A stretch of 64,000 bases of DNA from Acanthococcus lagerstroemiae (GCA_031841125.1 CM063106.1:41970001-42034000); one strand, 5' to 3'; shown: positions 15,630 through 27,573, counted from the first letter of the stretch. Translations and numbers: made by a program. Notes: generated by a model not told the origin, from the letters alone.

Positions 15630-18600
15630 ATGGATGCTTCAACCATTGTATATTGTAAAGACCGTCTGGAAGAACAACTCCAAAAAGCGAAGGAGAGTCT
15701 GAAAGGCGTCGATAATAATTTAAAAAAATTCATCTCGCGAAATGTACCTGATGCTCCTCTTCGGTAAGTACGAATTGTTATTGTTTAATGACGAACAGTA
15801 TTAATATTACACGTTGTGTGTAAGTCAAAACACAATTCCAGGGTGGAGTTAAGCCGGTCTACGGAACTTGATGTTCTCAAATCTGTAACTAATTTGATCA
15901 ATTTTCAGTCAACTCCCCTAATCGGTATATTAATTATTTTCATGGACGTCATTATGTTGGAAGCATGCGAAATTAACCGAATCGCCTATGTATTCGACAA
16001 ACTATCTTACAGAATTTGTTTGTTTACAGAACCGCATTCAACAAAACTCCCGTTCAAACCAATGAAAAATGGAAGATAAATAAAGATGAATCAAATTTAT
16101 CTAGCAATTTCAGGTAGATACTTGTACTCAAACAACATTAAAGATTGAATGCTGTGCAACCAATACAATGTACTAATTGAAATGTGTTTGATTAGCAGGC
16201 GTCGTCCGGCCAAGGTACTCGGAGACAATGACATAGAGAACATTCCTGTAAAGAAGAGATTGGGACCGAAAATTCTCCATAGCAGGTACTGAAGCAAATA
16301 TTGAGAACAAGTTGTTGGTTTTATCGTCTACTGTCGATACCTTTTGAGTTCCATGTATACCTTCTTCTTGCACTCATTTTTACTTGTGCGTATATTAATG
16401 TCGTGTTGTGATTGTGTTCAGTATTAGTGGACCTCCTCGCAAATCGGATGACTACGATGATGGATTGCCAAAGAAGGTATTCAATTATAATAAGGTCTAT
16501 ATTTAGTGAGTCTGTGTGACTGAACTTCTCATTAATTAGGTGAAAATTCTGCTTTTAGCCCACTGTGTCATCATGTGTTATCGCCAAACCACATATTTTA
16601 CCTTCACGGAAAGATGCCGTGTCTGTGAAAACATACACGGAGACCAGAGCCAGGTATTATATATAATCCTGTTATTCATATTTAAAAATGAAATGTAAGC
16701 TAAGAACAAGTAATTTGAGAAATGATGAGAACTCATGATGTGGGTTAAATTAATTTTTAGATTCTGGATTTACAGGGATTTTCAAAACTGATTACGTTTT
16801 ACCTTCATTGATATTTCATAAACAAACTTACCGTGTGCTGCAATTTTTTCAGAGACCGTCGGATGTTCGGCGCTCTTTTGGGAACTCTCCAGAAATTTAG
16901 GCAAGAAGAAACTCAATTGAAAGATAAAGTAAGCAATGGAGATAGTTTTGTAATTATTGTCACATTTCAAGAACATGTGATCAATTTATGGTGTGATGGA
17001 ACGATGATCGTTCAGTTTAGTTCATGCAAATGACGAGGCTTGACTTGTACTTTCTTTGTATTTTTGCTTAAATTTGCTGCTCATTCGCAGGAAGACAAAA
17101 AGGCGAAAGTTGAAAAGAAGTTAGAAGATGCTGCTAGGCGAGAAAAGGAAAAAATCAGACGTGAAAGACAAAAACTGATGGACTTCAGGAAGCAGCGAGA
17201 ATCGTATATTAAGGCTGTCGAGAATAATATGAAACTCGTTAAAGAGGTCGGTGGTGCTTTTATTCTGAAGATTGGCTCGCATTCAAAATGTGCAGCCTAA
17301 TATCATTGTACTTCATGTTTTTAGCAAGAACAATGGGAAGAATTACAGCGACCGCTATTCAACTATATTCGAACCGAAGCCAAACCGGTTATATGTTACT
17401 TACCTAAAGTGCATAACGAAAAGACTACTGAATTGTTGCAGCAATGCAAGCAGAAATTAACGAGTATGAATTCTATTATTTAGTAATTAAATTCATTATA
17501 TCGGATGAGGTATTCGTGTAATATGAATAATTTTTGCTGTTTTAGAATTGATCGAAGATAAACGCCAAAGCGTTAAAGAAGAGGTTGATACATTAATTGC
17601 GCAATGGCAAAACGTCAATATCGAAGAACTTCTGGGCAGTGAGGTGGAAAAATTACCCGGGCGTGATGCTGACCACGCACCTGATCGAAGTAACCAGGAG
17701 GAGACAACGTGGGATGATCACCCCAACACCGTCAGCTCAGTTCAAAAGCAGAACTCTGTAGTTATTAATGGTTCTTGGAGTACGAGCGATCCTGCGCAAA
17801 CTTGGCGAACCGAAGAAACAACCGAGCTGTATTCCGCTAAAGAACAGAGAATCAAAAGAAAATTAACAGGTACACATTGCAAATTCTGGCAAGATGAGGA
17901 AGTTGAGTCATTGAACGACATTCGTGAATTCTGGTACTCGGATGTGACATGGAAGAATGATAGTTGATTTAGCTGTTACCTGTTCAAAGTACTTTGGATC
18001 TATTTCGGTTCTAAACTTTGTACTCGAGTCTTCTTTATCTGAATGCAGTAGTTCGTGATGATATATTGTGGTGATGCATTTCAAGGATGATGACTTGCAT
18101 TATCACCACTTTCTCCTTTGGTGTGGAATAATGATTTTAATTTGACCGGCCTCCCCTTCTCCCCCGCAGAAAAAGTCTTGGCTCCTGTGTCCAGTGACAG
18201 TCTCATTGACTGATAGGCAAGTAGCTTGTCAGTTGATGGATCAGATTGACATAAATGGACATTCAGTCTGTCACTTAGCTGATTAGGTAGTTCATTCTTC
18301 TCTTCCCCTTGCTTCCTATCACCCGTCTCTCAAAAATAAAAACGCTGGTAGAGTTGTTCACTTGAAGAAAGCCAAAAAATTGGAAGGTACATTGATATGC
18401 CAACAGTGAGGCTGCATTTTGTTTGCATGCAGAAATTAAAGACAAGCTCATTCTCTGCCTTAATGAAAATGCTCTGATTGGCCGTCTGGTTACAGATGCT
18501 GTGTCAATAAAAGAGGAAAAAGAAGATGATTATGAGTTCCAACTTCCAGTCAAGCAAGAAAAGAATACTCCTCAGCCAGCCGACGACGAATCTGAAACAG

Positions 18601-18719
18601 CAAGAGAGAGCCCCGAGGTCAATGATCAGCCGGAAACTGAAGTTGCTGATCGAGACGACACTGAACCTGCTGATAATTCTCCGAAAGAAAAAGAAGATGA
18701 ACACGTCTCTGATTCTTAA
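15630..18719 (+). CDS. PNN: Pinin, 9 coding exons
   Basis: Nuclear-speckle and exon-junction-associated splicing protein. Coding exons are 15630-15763, 16199-16285, 16422-16476, 16559-16653, 16853-16928, 17091-17246, 17325-17463, 17546-17869 and 18433-18719. Every intron is GT-AG and the phases agree, giving 450 residues. The N-terminus has the pinin coiled start (LEEQLQKAKESLKGVDNNLKK, residues about 13-33). The memA core follows: RRMFGALLGTLQKFRQEE (about 126-143), a charged helix (KVEKKLEDAARREKEKIRRE) and EQWEELQRPLFNYIRTEAKP (about 203-222). The C-terminus is acidic and has two SUMO-type sites, IKEE and VKQE. The protein is shorter than vertebrate pinin and lacks an SR-rich tail. The last exon is joined by frame and acceptor only, so it is less certain than the core. 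Confidence 0.92.
17870..18432 (+). other. Last pinin intron, with an alternative ending if retained
   Basis: If this intron is retained, the exon 8 frame continues for 32 more codons (GTHCKFWQDEEVESLN...) to a stop at 17965-17967, replacing the acidic tail. The intron also contains palindromic stretches around 18190-18290. The donor is CAG|GTACAC; the acceptor is ATGCAG at 18432. Confidence 0.5.
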
Positions 18720-20239
18720 TCATGTTCACGTCGTTCGCTGATCTCAGTTTGTCACTTTTATAGGTTTTTTGAAATGTTCTGAACGTTAACCATACCATCT
18801 ACTATGATTATTTCTGTGTCCATTAACCGGATTCTCGTTTTTCGCTTGTAGATTTGGAAACAATGCAGAAGCATTTCGGGGATAATCACTCAGTTGACAA
18901 GAATATTGATTGTGATAACTGTGAAATGCGAAATACGTATTAATATTTGAGATCCCGTTCCTGAATAGGGCATTTTAATTATTCGTTCTTCAAGTTCGAC
19001 TCTAATCATTATGAGTACCACTTTTCCTGCAACGTAAGTATTGAAAAAGGACATCGGTGGGCTCGATAACGAGTATTAGTTGTTGATCGATTCATCGCGT
19101 ACATTTTCGTCTGGAAATTGAACTTTGGTGTATGTCTTTTACAGCTTTTGTGAACCTCTTATTTACTTTTGTAAGAAAAGTTGTAAATATGTTCATTTTA
19201 ACAATAGATATTATAATTTTTTGGCGTACGCTAATCGGGTCATCCTGCTTCTCTGGAGCACGTCGTTTTAGATCTATCGTTGGGTAAGATTTCACTCAAG
19301 TGACCTGTACTCTCATCTTGAACACCTTGATTTTCATTCTCAGGTCTTAATTGTAACTCACACTGGCCCGCATAACTTATCGTTTCAAGCAGGATCTTAA
19401 GCTCCTAAATGGTTTCAGGTGCGTTATTGCTAGGACCTAGACTAGAAACAAATGAACGTTTTTCAAAAATTGAGGTGCGAATATTGAACAGATTGACTTC
19501 CTTTTTATACTCCAAAGCCTGAATAAGAAGTTCATTTCGGAGAACAAGAGGTGAATTATAATTTCAATCCAAAAATGTTTTCCCAATAAAAATTAGGGAT
19601 AATGGCTGACTAATTCTCTTCATGTTAGAAAAAATGTGATGATTTTCCGCACATGAGTCCTTATGAAGATGATACTGTTGAGGGCCTCACATGACACGAG
19701 CCTAAGGCTTGATATTTCAAGTCCGGCCTTGCTTCCAGTGTTTTTTCTGTGCGGCATGGTGTTGAATTTTGAAGAAACATGTGCTCACAGAAACTTCCCC
19801 TTGCATTACTTCTCGCCTTGTCCGAAATCCTTGGTCTACAGAGGCCATATGATTGATCTGGTAGCCACCGCTACACAGCAGTCATCAAGGTTGAATTGAA
19901 AGCAAAGCCAATAATCCTACTTATGTGTAGAAACGTTGTGCATTTTAATCTTTTTATCACTCGTTCTGCTACCAGCTCCGGAGGAAATAGCAATTCGCCG
20001 TAGCGATGGGTGAGAAGCGATTACTCTTATTCAATAGGTGCCATATTTAGTTACTTCGGGACAAACTGCGCGGAAAGCAACAGCAAACTACCCCCCAGAA
20101 AAGGCACGCGATGGAAACTCAACATCCGGCATCGCATATGGCACCTGAAGAAGTGTCATCGTTGAGGGGATGGTCGTTAACGCGCAGTAAACATAGATTT
20201 TTATTTGGGAGGGTAAAATGGAAGGGGTCGGGGGCAAAA
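18720..20239. other. 3' flank of pinin and intergenic sequence
   Basis: Probably the pinin 3' untranslated region followed by unremarkable intergenic DNA. Short frames at 19092-19295 and 19663-19899 have no recognisable motif. Confidence 0.4.
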
Positions 20240-20545
20240 GTGACTAGGAGCGCATGGCGATTCACGCGCATGCCAAATGGCTCCCTACACGCCGCACCCC
20301 CTGGCCCCGGAAACTACCCTTTCGAGTTTCACGTCGGGACCTGAAGGACGTCTTGAGGCTGGTCTGGGCTCCTATTTTGTCTCTCTTTTCTTCGAATTCG
20401 CGCTTTCCTGCCAGAGCTACTATGGGACACCCCACTGACCGAGGCAGTGCCCGAAACCAGCGTTAATCTGTAGTTCGGGTGGCTCACGGCCGAACTGCAC
20501 TTCTTTCGTTCGCCCCTCATCTTGGTACGTGTGGCGACACAGGAA
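20240..20545 (-). mobile_element. Orphan 3' end of an R1-type retrotransposon
   Basis: On the minus strand it shares with the 3' region at 42020-42297 the blocks around CATGCC...GGCCCCGGAAACTACCCTTTCGAG and ACTGACCGAGG, with more divergence than the other copies. No RT frame is included. It lies directly upstream of the LINE remnant at 20647. Confidence 0.75.
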
Positions 20546-20646
20546 GGTGGTGACAACGGGGTGAACCCTGTTGGAGTCTACAGCAGCTACAACATTCTAG
20601 GGATGATACAGAGTTGGTTGTGACGAGTGTATAGGTCGAGCTCTGT

Positions 20647-22327
20647 TTGTCGGCCTCCTGCCTCGACCATTCTGTCGTAATTGGCCAATCGGCTGTGACA
20701 GAGGGAATTAAAATATATTTTATTATAGCGCAAAATTTAGAAGCCAATAAATTAGTAGCTGCTGTCTACCTTGATATTACAAAAGCATTTGACACAGTGA
20801 ATCACGATATATTGCTTGACAAATTAGAGAAATGCGGGTTTAGAGGGGACATTTTAAACTGGTTTACAACTTATCTGAAAAATCGATATCAAATTGTTAA
20901 ATTAAACAGCAAGCTCAGTGACAAAATATGCATCAAGAGTGGCGTTCCGCAAGGGAGTACATTGGGATCTATGTTAATGACCTTGTCAGAATGACTCTGA
21001 GCGGGTCGATCTACCCCTTTGCGGACGATACTGCCATCGTGTACAATGCCTCTGACAAGGACCAGCTGGTAGAACTTATAAATAGTGACATGCAAGTATT
21101 GTCTAGTTGGTTCTACCAGCACCGACTTTTTCCAAATTTAAGCAAAACAAAAATTGTCAGTTTTGGCTACAAAAATGTTCTTAACCTGGAAAATAACATA
21201 AAGCTACATCTTGAGCCGGACTGTGCAGGCGGCTGTCAATGTGAACCAATCAGCCAAGTAAATGAAATTAAGTACCTCGGCATTATGCTAGACTCTAAGA
21301 TGACCTGGGCAGCTCAATCCCTGTACCTGCAAACTAAACTAAGAAAATTAAACTACTTATTATATTATGCAAGCCAGAATTTTTCTATACAACATATGAG
21401 GAGAATCTATACCGCAGTTTATGAATCCGTACTTCGGTATGGTATTCTGAGCTGGGGTAGGGCTTCCGCATATCAGCTAAATCCAATTTCTGTGTTGCAA
21501 AAGAGAGCAATCAGAAGTCTTGCAGGTATAAGGGCGCGAAGTAGTACTGATGTTTGGTTTTGCAAATTCCGTGTATTAAAATTAGAAAATCTGTATAAAC
21601 ACAGTGCTGCATGCTATGACTTAGTGATCCCGATCTTTCAAAAAAGATCGATTTGATCGAAATTTTCGATCATACGACTTCCGATATTCGATTCGATCCG
21701 ATCTTATGTAAAAAGATCGATTTTTGATAAGATCGATCTTGATCAATCAGAGAATTTTTTTACTGGTGTAAGTTTATCTGCACCTGCAAATCTGCAAAAT
21801 CCAAATGAATTTTGGTTATTTCTCGCTGTCAATGAGTAAAAAATCTAGAAAATTTATTGAAGTTGAAAATTTTGTTAAATTTGTCACAAAAGCACATCTC
21901 CCAACATTAATAACTGATAACTGAACCTGCGGGTTCTCTATTGTTACTTTGTGAAAGATCGAAATTTCGATCATGACCAAAATGATCGATCATCGATCTT
22001 GATCGAGAATTTTAAATGATCGATAAGATCGATTAAAAGATCGATCTTTACAGATCGATCTTGAGATCGGGATCACTATGCTATGTACACAAAAGAAAAG
22101 ACAAGTTTAAAGTACAAATACGACCAAGGATAGGCCTTAGAATGGGTGATGTGGCGGCTTCTGTACCTAAGTGGAGGAAGTACCACTCTAGGCTGCAGGG
22201 CATGTATAATGCACCTGTATATTATAATAGTCTCCCAGTACATCTAAAGCATACAAGAAATTTGAAAAGCTTTAGCAGGGGCCTAAAGGACCATCTCCTG
22301 GCAATGGCAGTTGCACCCACCGTCTAG
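20647..22327 (+). pseudogene. Decayed jockey/CR1-like LINE reverse transcriptase
   Basis: RT motifs in order are AVYLDITKAFDTVNHDILL (block with the first catalytic Asp), SGVPQGSTLG (near 20940-20965), FADDTAIVY (second catalytic block, 21018-21044) and EIKYLGIMLD (near 21265-21294). A C-terminal region ends near 22327 (YYNSLPVHLKHTRNLKSF). A short deletion after VPQGSTLG removes the usual LLFL-type residues and shifts the frame, so frame 1 stops and another frame resumes at YVNDLV. The frame is also split by a MITE at about 21619-22077. The 5' part with the endonuclease is absent. Clade assignment is approximate. Confidence 0.85.
21619..22077. mobile_element. GATC-rich MITE (about 459 bp) inserted in the LINE frame
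   Basis: Terminal inverted repeats are TAGTGATCCCGATCT (from 21622) and its reverse complement ending at 22078. The 8-mer ATGCTATG occurs on both sides (21611-21618 and 22078-22085) and fits a hAT-like 8-bp target-site duplication, although three extra bases (ACT) separate the left copy from the inverted repeat. Joining the flanks restores one reading frame (SAACYVHKRKDK). The ends are packed with GATCGAT-type repeats. Confidence 0.8.
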
Positions 22328-23090
22328 TAGTACCTTACTTTTTTTTATTATTTCGTTATGTTATTTTATTTTATTCTGTTATCTAATTACATTGGCTCTG
22401 CTTTTTACCTGGTTTTATTTATATTATTTTATTTATTCTGTTTGTTATTATTCAGCTGGTTGTGTTCTATCTGTTTAGTTAATTTTTTTTCATTTCTCTG
22501 TTCTGCTCTGTTTACTATTTTTCTCCAGTTTTGTTGGTTTGCAATGTTTGGTGTTTCTGCTTTGTCTTTATTCTTTGGTTTCGATCAGTGTTATTGTGTT
22601 TGTCTTATATTATTTGTTTTTTTTCTTTTTATTTATTTGTTTTTTTTTCTTTTTCCCATTAGTTTGCTCTATATTTTTTTTGTTTTACTTTTTATAGTCC
22701 TTTTCTCGAGTATTGCTTAGTTTTGTTTCTCTTTTCTATTATTAGTTGTTCAATATTCTTATGTTTTATCTCTTGCCTCTGCTTTGGTTTATTTTATTAT
22801 TTTCTTTTTTATTATTTATTTTTCTTTTTTCTCTCTTTCCTGCTTTGTTTGTCTTACTTTTTTCGCCCTTTTAAGTTTTGCTTTGTTCTGTTTCGTTTTT
22901 CGTTTTTCAATGCTTTAGCTCATATTTTGTTTTGATTATTCTGCTATATTTTCCGTTGTTTTGTTTTACTTTTTTCTTTTTATCATCCTCATTTTTTTCT
23001 GTATAATAGACTTTTCTTTTGTTATACTAAGGTAATAATAATAATCCCCTCCCATGCTCGCATAGTTTGTGCATAGTGGGAGGGTTACCT
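22328..23090 (+). mobile_element. U-rich 3' region and terminal hairpin of the LINE
   Basis: About 700 bp of T-rich sequence follows the RT stop. It then ends in a stem-loop: CCCTCCCA at 23047-23054 pairs with TGGGAGGG at 23077-23084, and TGC/GCA extends the stem. A short repeated string (TAAGATGTCC) follows. The phenylalanine-rich frames here are artefacts of T-richness. A LINE remnant at 29290-29920 has the same layout on the other strand. Confidence 0.6.
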
Positions 23091-23131
23091 AAATAAGATG
23101 TCCTTACCTAAAATAAGATGTCCTGGTCCTG

Positions 23132-23169
<38 letters not shown>
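23132..23169. repeat. ATT trinucleotide microsatellite
   Basis: About 13 uninterrupted ATT units directly beside the end of the R1-type fragment. Confidence 0.9.
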
Positions 23170-23460
23170 CTTCTTCATGATGCCCGAAACCAAAGCCGAC
23201 ACCCGGTTTCATCCGCATCTACTCCTCAGCATTTCCGAAACCAAGGTGTGCGGCGCGAGATGGTCGATCACGCCGTCGTCGTTCTCATGGTCGACGGGAT
23301 CGATCCTTGTTATCGTTCTGCGTCTCTCCTGCTCCCAGGTCTCACACTCGAACAGGGTGTGCCAGGGATTGTCCTCGACTCCTTGATTACAGTGCGTGCA
23401 CACGGGGCTCGGCGCTGAATCCATTCTTCTCGTTCTCGGGAACCAGATCATAAACTATAC
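23170..23460 (-). pseudogene. R1-type retrotransposon C-terminal fragment
   Basis: The minus strand encodes PVCTHCNQGVEDNPWHTLFECETWEQERR followed by a LAPHTLVSEMLRSR block. Both match the zinc-knuckle C-terminus of the element at 40268-42297 (ECTHCASGEEDTPWHTLFEC...LVPELLRSR). It keeps the CxxC...H...C pattern. Both ends are truncated. The sequence has diverged, so it is an older or sister element. Confidence 0.85.
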
Positions 23461-23623
23461 ACGTAGTGTCATCCTCTTCTGGAATTGTCTCGGTCAGTCT
23501 CTTTGGAAACTTGAGGATAGGTTCAGTGTCATCAAACTTATAGTAAAATACAAAAGCGCGGGGTTAGCTATACGACTGCACAAAACATTTTTTTTTTTTT
23601 GTCTATCCTACCAAGCACTAAAC

Positions 23624-23990
23624 CTACTTCAACTTCCTTTTAGTTTGTCTCGCTGGTCTTTTCTCTTTTGCATGATTGGTTTTTGACGACTTGCTCGATT
23701 TAGTTGATTGTTTCATCGTCTTCCGAGCTGCTTCTTCATTCGCTACGGCTATCTTCTTCTCTGCGACGACTTTCTTCTTTTCTTTCAATTCTGCTATAAT
23801 GGGGGAACTTGTTAAAATTACAGACTTCAACTTGCGAGGTTCGGTGCGGGTATTTTTCTTAGGAGAGGCTTTTGGAAATGGCATCATATCTTCGGGCGAA
23901 ACAATACTAGAAAATCAGGAAATAACTGAAACAGGAATGCAGCTAGTGACTTCGTGAGAACGTCGGCCAATTACTCTCGTGAGTTAACCC
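23624..23990 (-). pseudogene. pogo/Tigger-like transposase C-terminal fragment
   Basis: The minus strand has VSPEDMMPFPKASPKK followed by a KLKSVILTSSP block and a lysine-rich tail. This is the typical end of pogo-type DDE transposases in insects (xPED-x-RPFPKA... x-ILTxTP). One in-frame stop lies about 12 codons upstream of PEDMM. The DDE core is absent here. Confidence 0.7.
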
Positions 23991-25500
23991 CCGTGAAGAC
24001 ATATTGCCCTCTTCCTGAGTCGATTGTTACCCCCTTAGTGGAGAGACCAAGACATGTATGTATTTTGTTTTTTGGGAGCGAAATTTGCAGTTTTGTCCTA
24101 AGTTACCCTTCACCTTCCTAGGAAAGCAGTCACGCAATGGAACGGTGAATTTCTATTATGTTGCTATATAGCATCAATGGTGCCTATATCCAAGTTCGAC
24201 AAGAAGTCAGGTTTACCAATTGTAGATCTTTAGACGAATCAAAATGGACCTGGGTATTTATTTTGCATCAGAATTAAATATGACGAAACTGGGTGAGCAT
24301 CAGGGTACTTTACCCCTGTATAAATGGTCAAAAAACTCACATTCAGACCCTATTTTGAAAAAAACGATATAATGTCTGAACTGATTACAGAGTTCTTCAA
24401 ATGTTTATGAAAGAGAACCAAGTCATCTGGTCAAGCAAAATTAAAGTTGGCTTGAATTAAATAATGTCCGGAGTAAAAGATTGAAGAGTATGATCCCACC
24501 CCCTCAATCCATCCCTCAATATAGAATCTATTGCAATATTTGGTTTCCTTCATGCGTGTATTTATCTGCATTGCTTGATTGATTCCTGCATAGTAATTTA
24601 GCAACTGATATCTATAGAGTTACATCATCGATCAAGTTAATTTCTATCTTTTACGGAGTTAATTATTGGATATGCTATCACTGATTTTCTTCGCCAAGTA
24701 TCAAATTTTCCGCCTTATCAATATTTTCAAGGTTTTCCGCGAATTTCTTTCTATTGCACCGCCTTTTCTACAATACATATAATATGTAAGACCTGGAAAT
24801 GCTAAAATTTTCGTTTTAAAAATGCCGCTTATATTTAAAAAGAAAAGAATGACGAAAGAAATGTTTTGAATCATCGGTTGAGAGAGTCGAGGGAATGTAA
24901 TCGGACATGATTGGATCACTAAAATGGTATAATAGCTTTATTATATACTTACCTAAGGCAGTTTAGTATCTTTGGGTGCCTATGTTTAATATTGCATCTG
25001 ATACAGTGTGAGTGCATAATCAAGTTTCAATTACTATTCTCTTTTCTGCATACATGAGGATAAGCCCCTGAAATTTTCGTTTTACGAAGAAAGGGAAAAT
25101 GGCTGCATAGTCGAATTCCCAGAAATGTTTTTGGGAAAAGATAAGAGTTGAAAAGCAAACAAATTTTCATCTTTGAAGCATTGATTATTAGAAAAGGAAT
25201 GAAAAACTTCCCAGTAGAGGGGTTATAGTGTACAGTCCCCCATGGATGCGCGCCTATGGACTTGTGTAACACGCGATGAGGTCGGACATGTGGAGTTCTC
25301 CTCGTCTTTACCTATTAAAAAAATAAAATAAAAATAGCTGTCAGGAAAAATCGAGTCTTAGCTGCTCGACTAATAAAGAACTTTCCTTCTAGTTTTCTCC
25401 CTTTCTTCCCTATTGATATATGTAAGTAGTATACATTTAGTGTAATTCAAGGACACGTTTCTCTTAATAAACTCAGCCAGTATTTTTATCAGTTTCCACC
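23991..25500. other. Non-coding stretch
   Basis: I see no gene or delimited element. Short frames have no motifs. Confidence 0.4.
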
Positions 25501-25534
25501 CCCCAAATGATCAATATTATGACATCGTTTACAT

Positions 25535-25795
25535 TTTCGATGTGCTCAACAAACTACAGACGGTTTCATCGGTACAAGAACCAATAGTAACGACTTCGGT
25601 TATAAATCCGTGATTTTTCTCTCTTGAATTACACATTAGTCTTATGACGTGAGGGATTTTGTTCAACGAAGAACTCACTTTTCTTTTCGGGATGCTCAAC
25701 AAGCTTCAACAGACTGTTTCATTGGTACAAGAACCGTTAATAACGACTTCAGTCATAAATAAGTAATTCGTCTTTTTAATATAAAAGGACACATG
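25535..25795 (+). repeat. Two-copy tandem duplication, about 150 bp period
   Basis: GATGTGCTCAACAAACTACA... at about 25539 and GATGCTCAACAAGCTTCAAC... at about 25690 continue in parallel through GTTTCATYGGTACAAGAACC, AACGACTTC and ATAAAT. The copies differ at many positions, so the duplication is old. Confidence 0.75.
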
Positions 25796-26462
25796 TTTCG
25801 AAACGACTCTTCTGAAACTATTATTCTTAAGTTTTAGTAGAATGTTACTAATAGCCTCTGGCGGAACGCTTACAACGCGCGCCATCGGGCTCCCCATCTT
25901 TTTAAATTTCCAGTTAAAATGGATTACAAAATTATTTCTTCAAAATTTTGGCAAATCGGTTAGTCCATTATGTTGCTCATTACCAAGTGACTCAAGCGAT
26001 TATTATAATTTAAAAAAAATTTAAAAATGAAAGGATAATTTACATGACGGAAGCTCGGCCAACGGCCTCTCATTCAATCCCACTGAATTCTACAAATGCA
26101 ATCAACTGCGTAGCTCGGCTCTCGGCCTCGCTTCAACATATAGGTACATTATTGAAGTTGCGTTTTACGTTATAAAGAAGAAAATGAAAGAAAAATTTAA
26201 ATGTCCGTAAAAAAATCTGGACCCTGCAGGCTGAATTGCTGCTAAATGCTAGAGCAGCTGTGCAACAGTCTTCTCATGCCGTCGACCGTAAAAAGGTCTA
26301 AGTTAAAAGTGTAACCAAGTTTGGATACAATCAAATCGGAGGAAATACCAACACAGGCAATGCCGATGCATTTACGGATACGAATACCAAAACCAGTACT
26401 TGGTAAAATCTAACTAACACTAATGCTGCAATACTATTTAAATATTTTTCTATTTATTAAAT
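25796..26462. other. Non-coding stretch
   Basis: Contains short iterated strings (AATACCAA type) around 26340-26410. No gene. Confidence 0.35.
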
Positions 26463-26713
26463 GGACGCTGTTCAACAAAAGGGGACCAACCCACAAAATC
26501 CGCTTATTTAGCACACGTGATTCGAAGTTCAAGAGCCATGTAGAAACTATATGGCATTGCGTTTACTGATAAGCTTTTTTCAACGTGAGTACACATTTTT
26601 AAATCGGGGGCCCAATTTTGAAAAATTCAACGTTTTATGCTTTTTTTCCTACGAAACGAATAACTCATTTTGTTTACAAATGTGGGTTGGTTCCCTTTTG
26701 TTGAACAGCGTCC
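26463..26713. mobile_element. 251-bp MITE with 33-bp inverted repeats
   Basis: The left arm GGACGCTGTTCAACAAAAGG... (26463-26495) and the right arm (26681-26713) are complementary with one mismatch. AAAT flanks both sides, so a 4-bp duplication is possible. The interior is non-coding. Confidence 0.85.
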
Positions 26714-26916
26714 AAATATAGTAGCTAAATAAAACACTGAATTTGCAATTCTACTGAAACCTAAAACTGGAACAAAATGAATTGCTTTTCATTTGTTTTA
26801 TCCATTTTTTTTGTGTCTTTGCTGTCACTTGATTATTAAGAAAATTCGAGAATTTTTCTCTTTATTTGTTGGCTCATCTTGAAATGAGATACAGTGAACG
26901 TGAAAGAAAGAGAAAC

Positions 26917-27058
26917 CGGTGCCGTATCCAGGAATATGGCGAGGGGGGATTTACCTAACATATGGGGTTTCTAATGTTTCTGAGATCCGCATTTTCCTGA
27001 ATTTTTAAGCGTACGGCTGTACCAAAGGGGGTGACCCCTAACACCCCTTGTATCCCTG
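26917..27058. mobile_element. 142-bp hAT-type MITE with 8-bp target-site duplication
   Basis: It is flanked by a perfect AGAGAAAC direct repeat (26909-26916 and 27059-27066). The ends are CGGTGCCGTATCCAGG and, reverse complement, CAGGGATACAAGG, with G/C runs inside. No coding content. Confidence 0.85.
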
Positions 27059-27276
27059 AGAGAAACCCAAATTAAAACTAATGTCTGTTTTTCTTGTTAG
27101 CTGGTCCTGAAAAATATAAGAAGGTGAAAATGGAAAAACAAAAAGTCCTATGCAAAATATTTTTCAGAATAAATCATAGATTCGAAGTATTAATCTGTGA
27201 TTATTGAAGAATAGAGGTAATCGTCAGTACTTTCAAAACCTTCAAAATATGGCTAGTATTGATATCATAGCATAGC

Positions 27277-27565
27277 CAGTGGCGGATCCAAGGGGGCATG
27301 GGGTACATGCCCCCCCTTGTTTGAAATTTTTAACGTAATAATAGGAGAAAAGGAACAAAAATGATGAGTTGTACCCTCACTGCATGCCACAAATGTATAA
27401 TAACGCATCTATATATTCGTCATTGCGTATCCCATATTAGATAAAATATTTCTCCGGGAGCACCCCCGCCCCCACACCCCTGTTAACATAAAAGCAACAA
27501 CTAATCAGTATGCATCGCCGCTACTGTACCCCCCCCCTCCATCTCCTTTTTCTAAACTGCGCCTG
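27277..27565. mobile_element. 289-bp hAT-type MITE with 8-bp target-site duplication
   Basis: It is flanked by perfect AGCATAGC (27269-27276 and 27566-27573). The left end is CAGTGGCGGATCC and the right end reverse complement is CAGGCGCAGTTTAG. The interior is non-coding and has C-runs. Confidence 0.85.
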
Positions 27566-27573
27566 AGCATAGC

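Noticed and set aside
22358..22935. Phenylalanine-rich frames as membrane proteins
   Set aside because: They arise from a T-rich LINE 3' region; composition alone explains the hydrophobicity.
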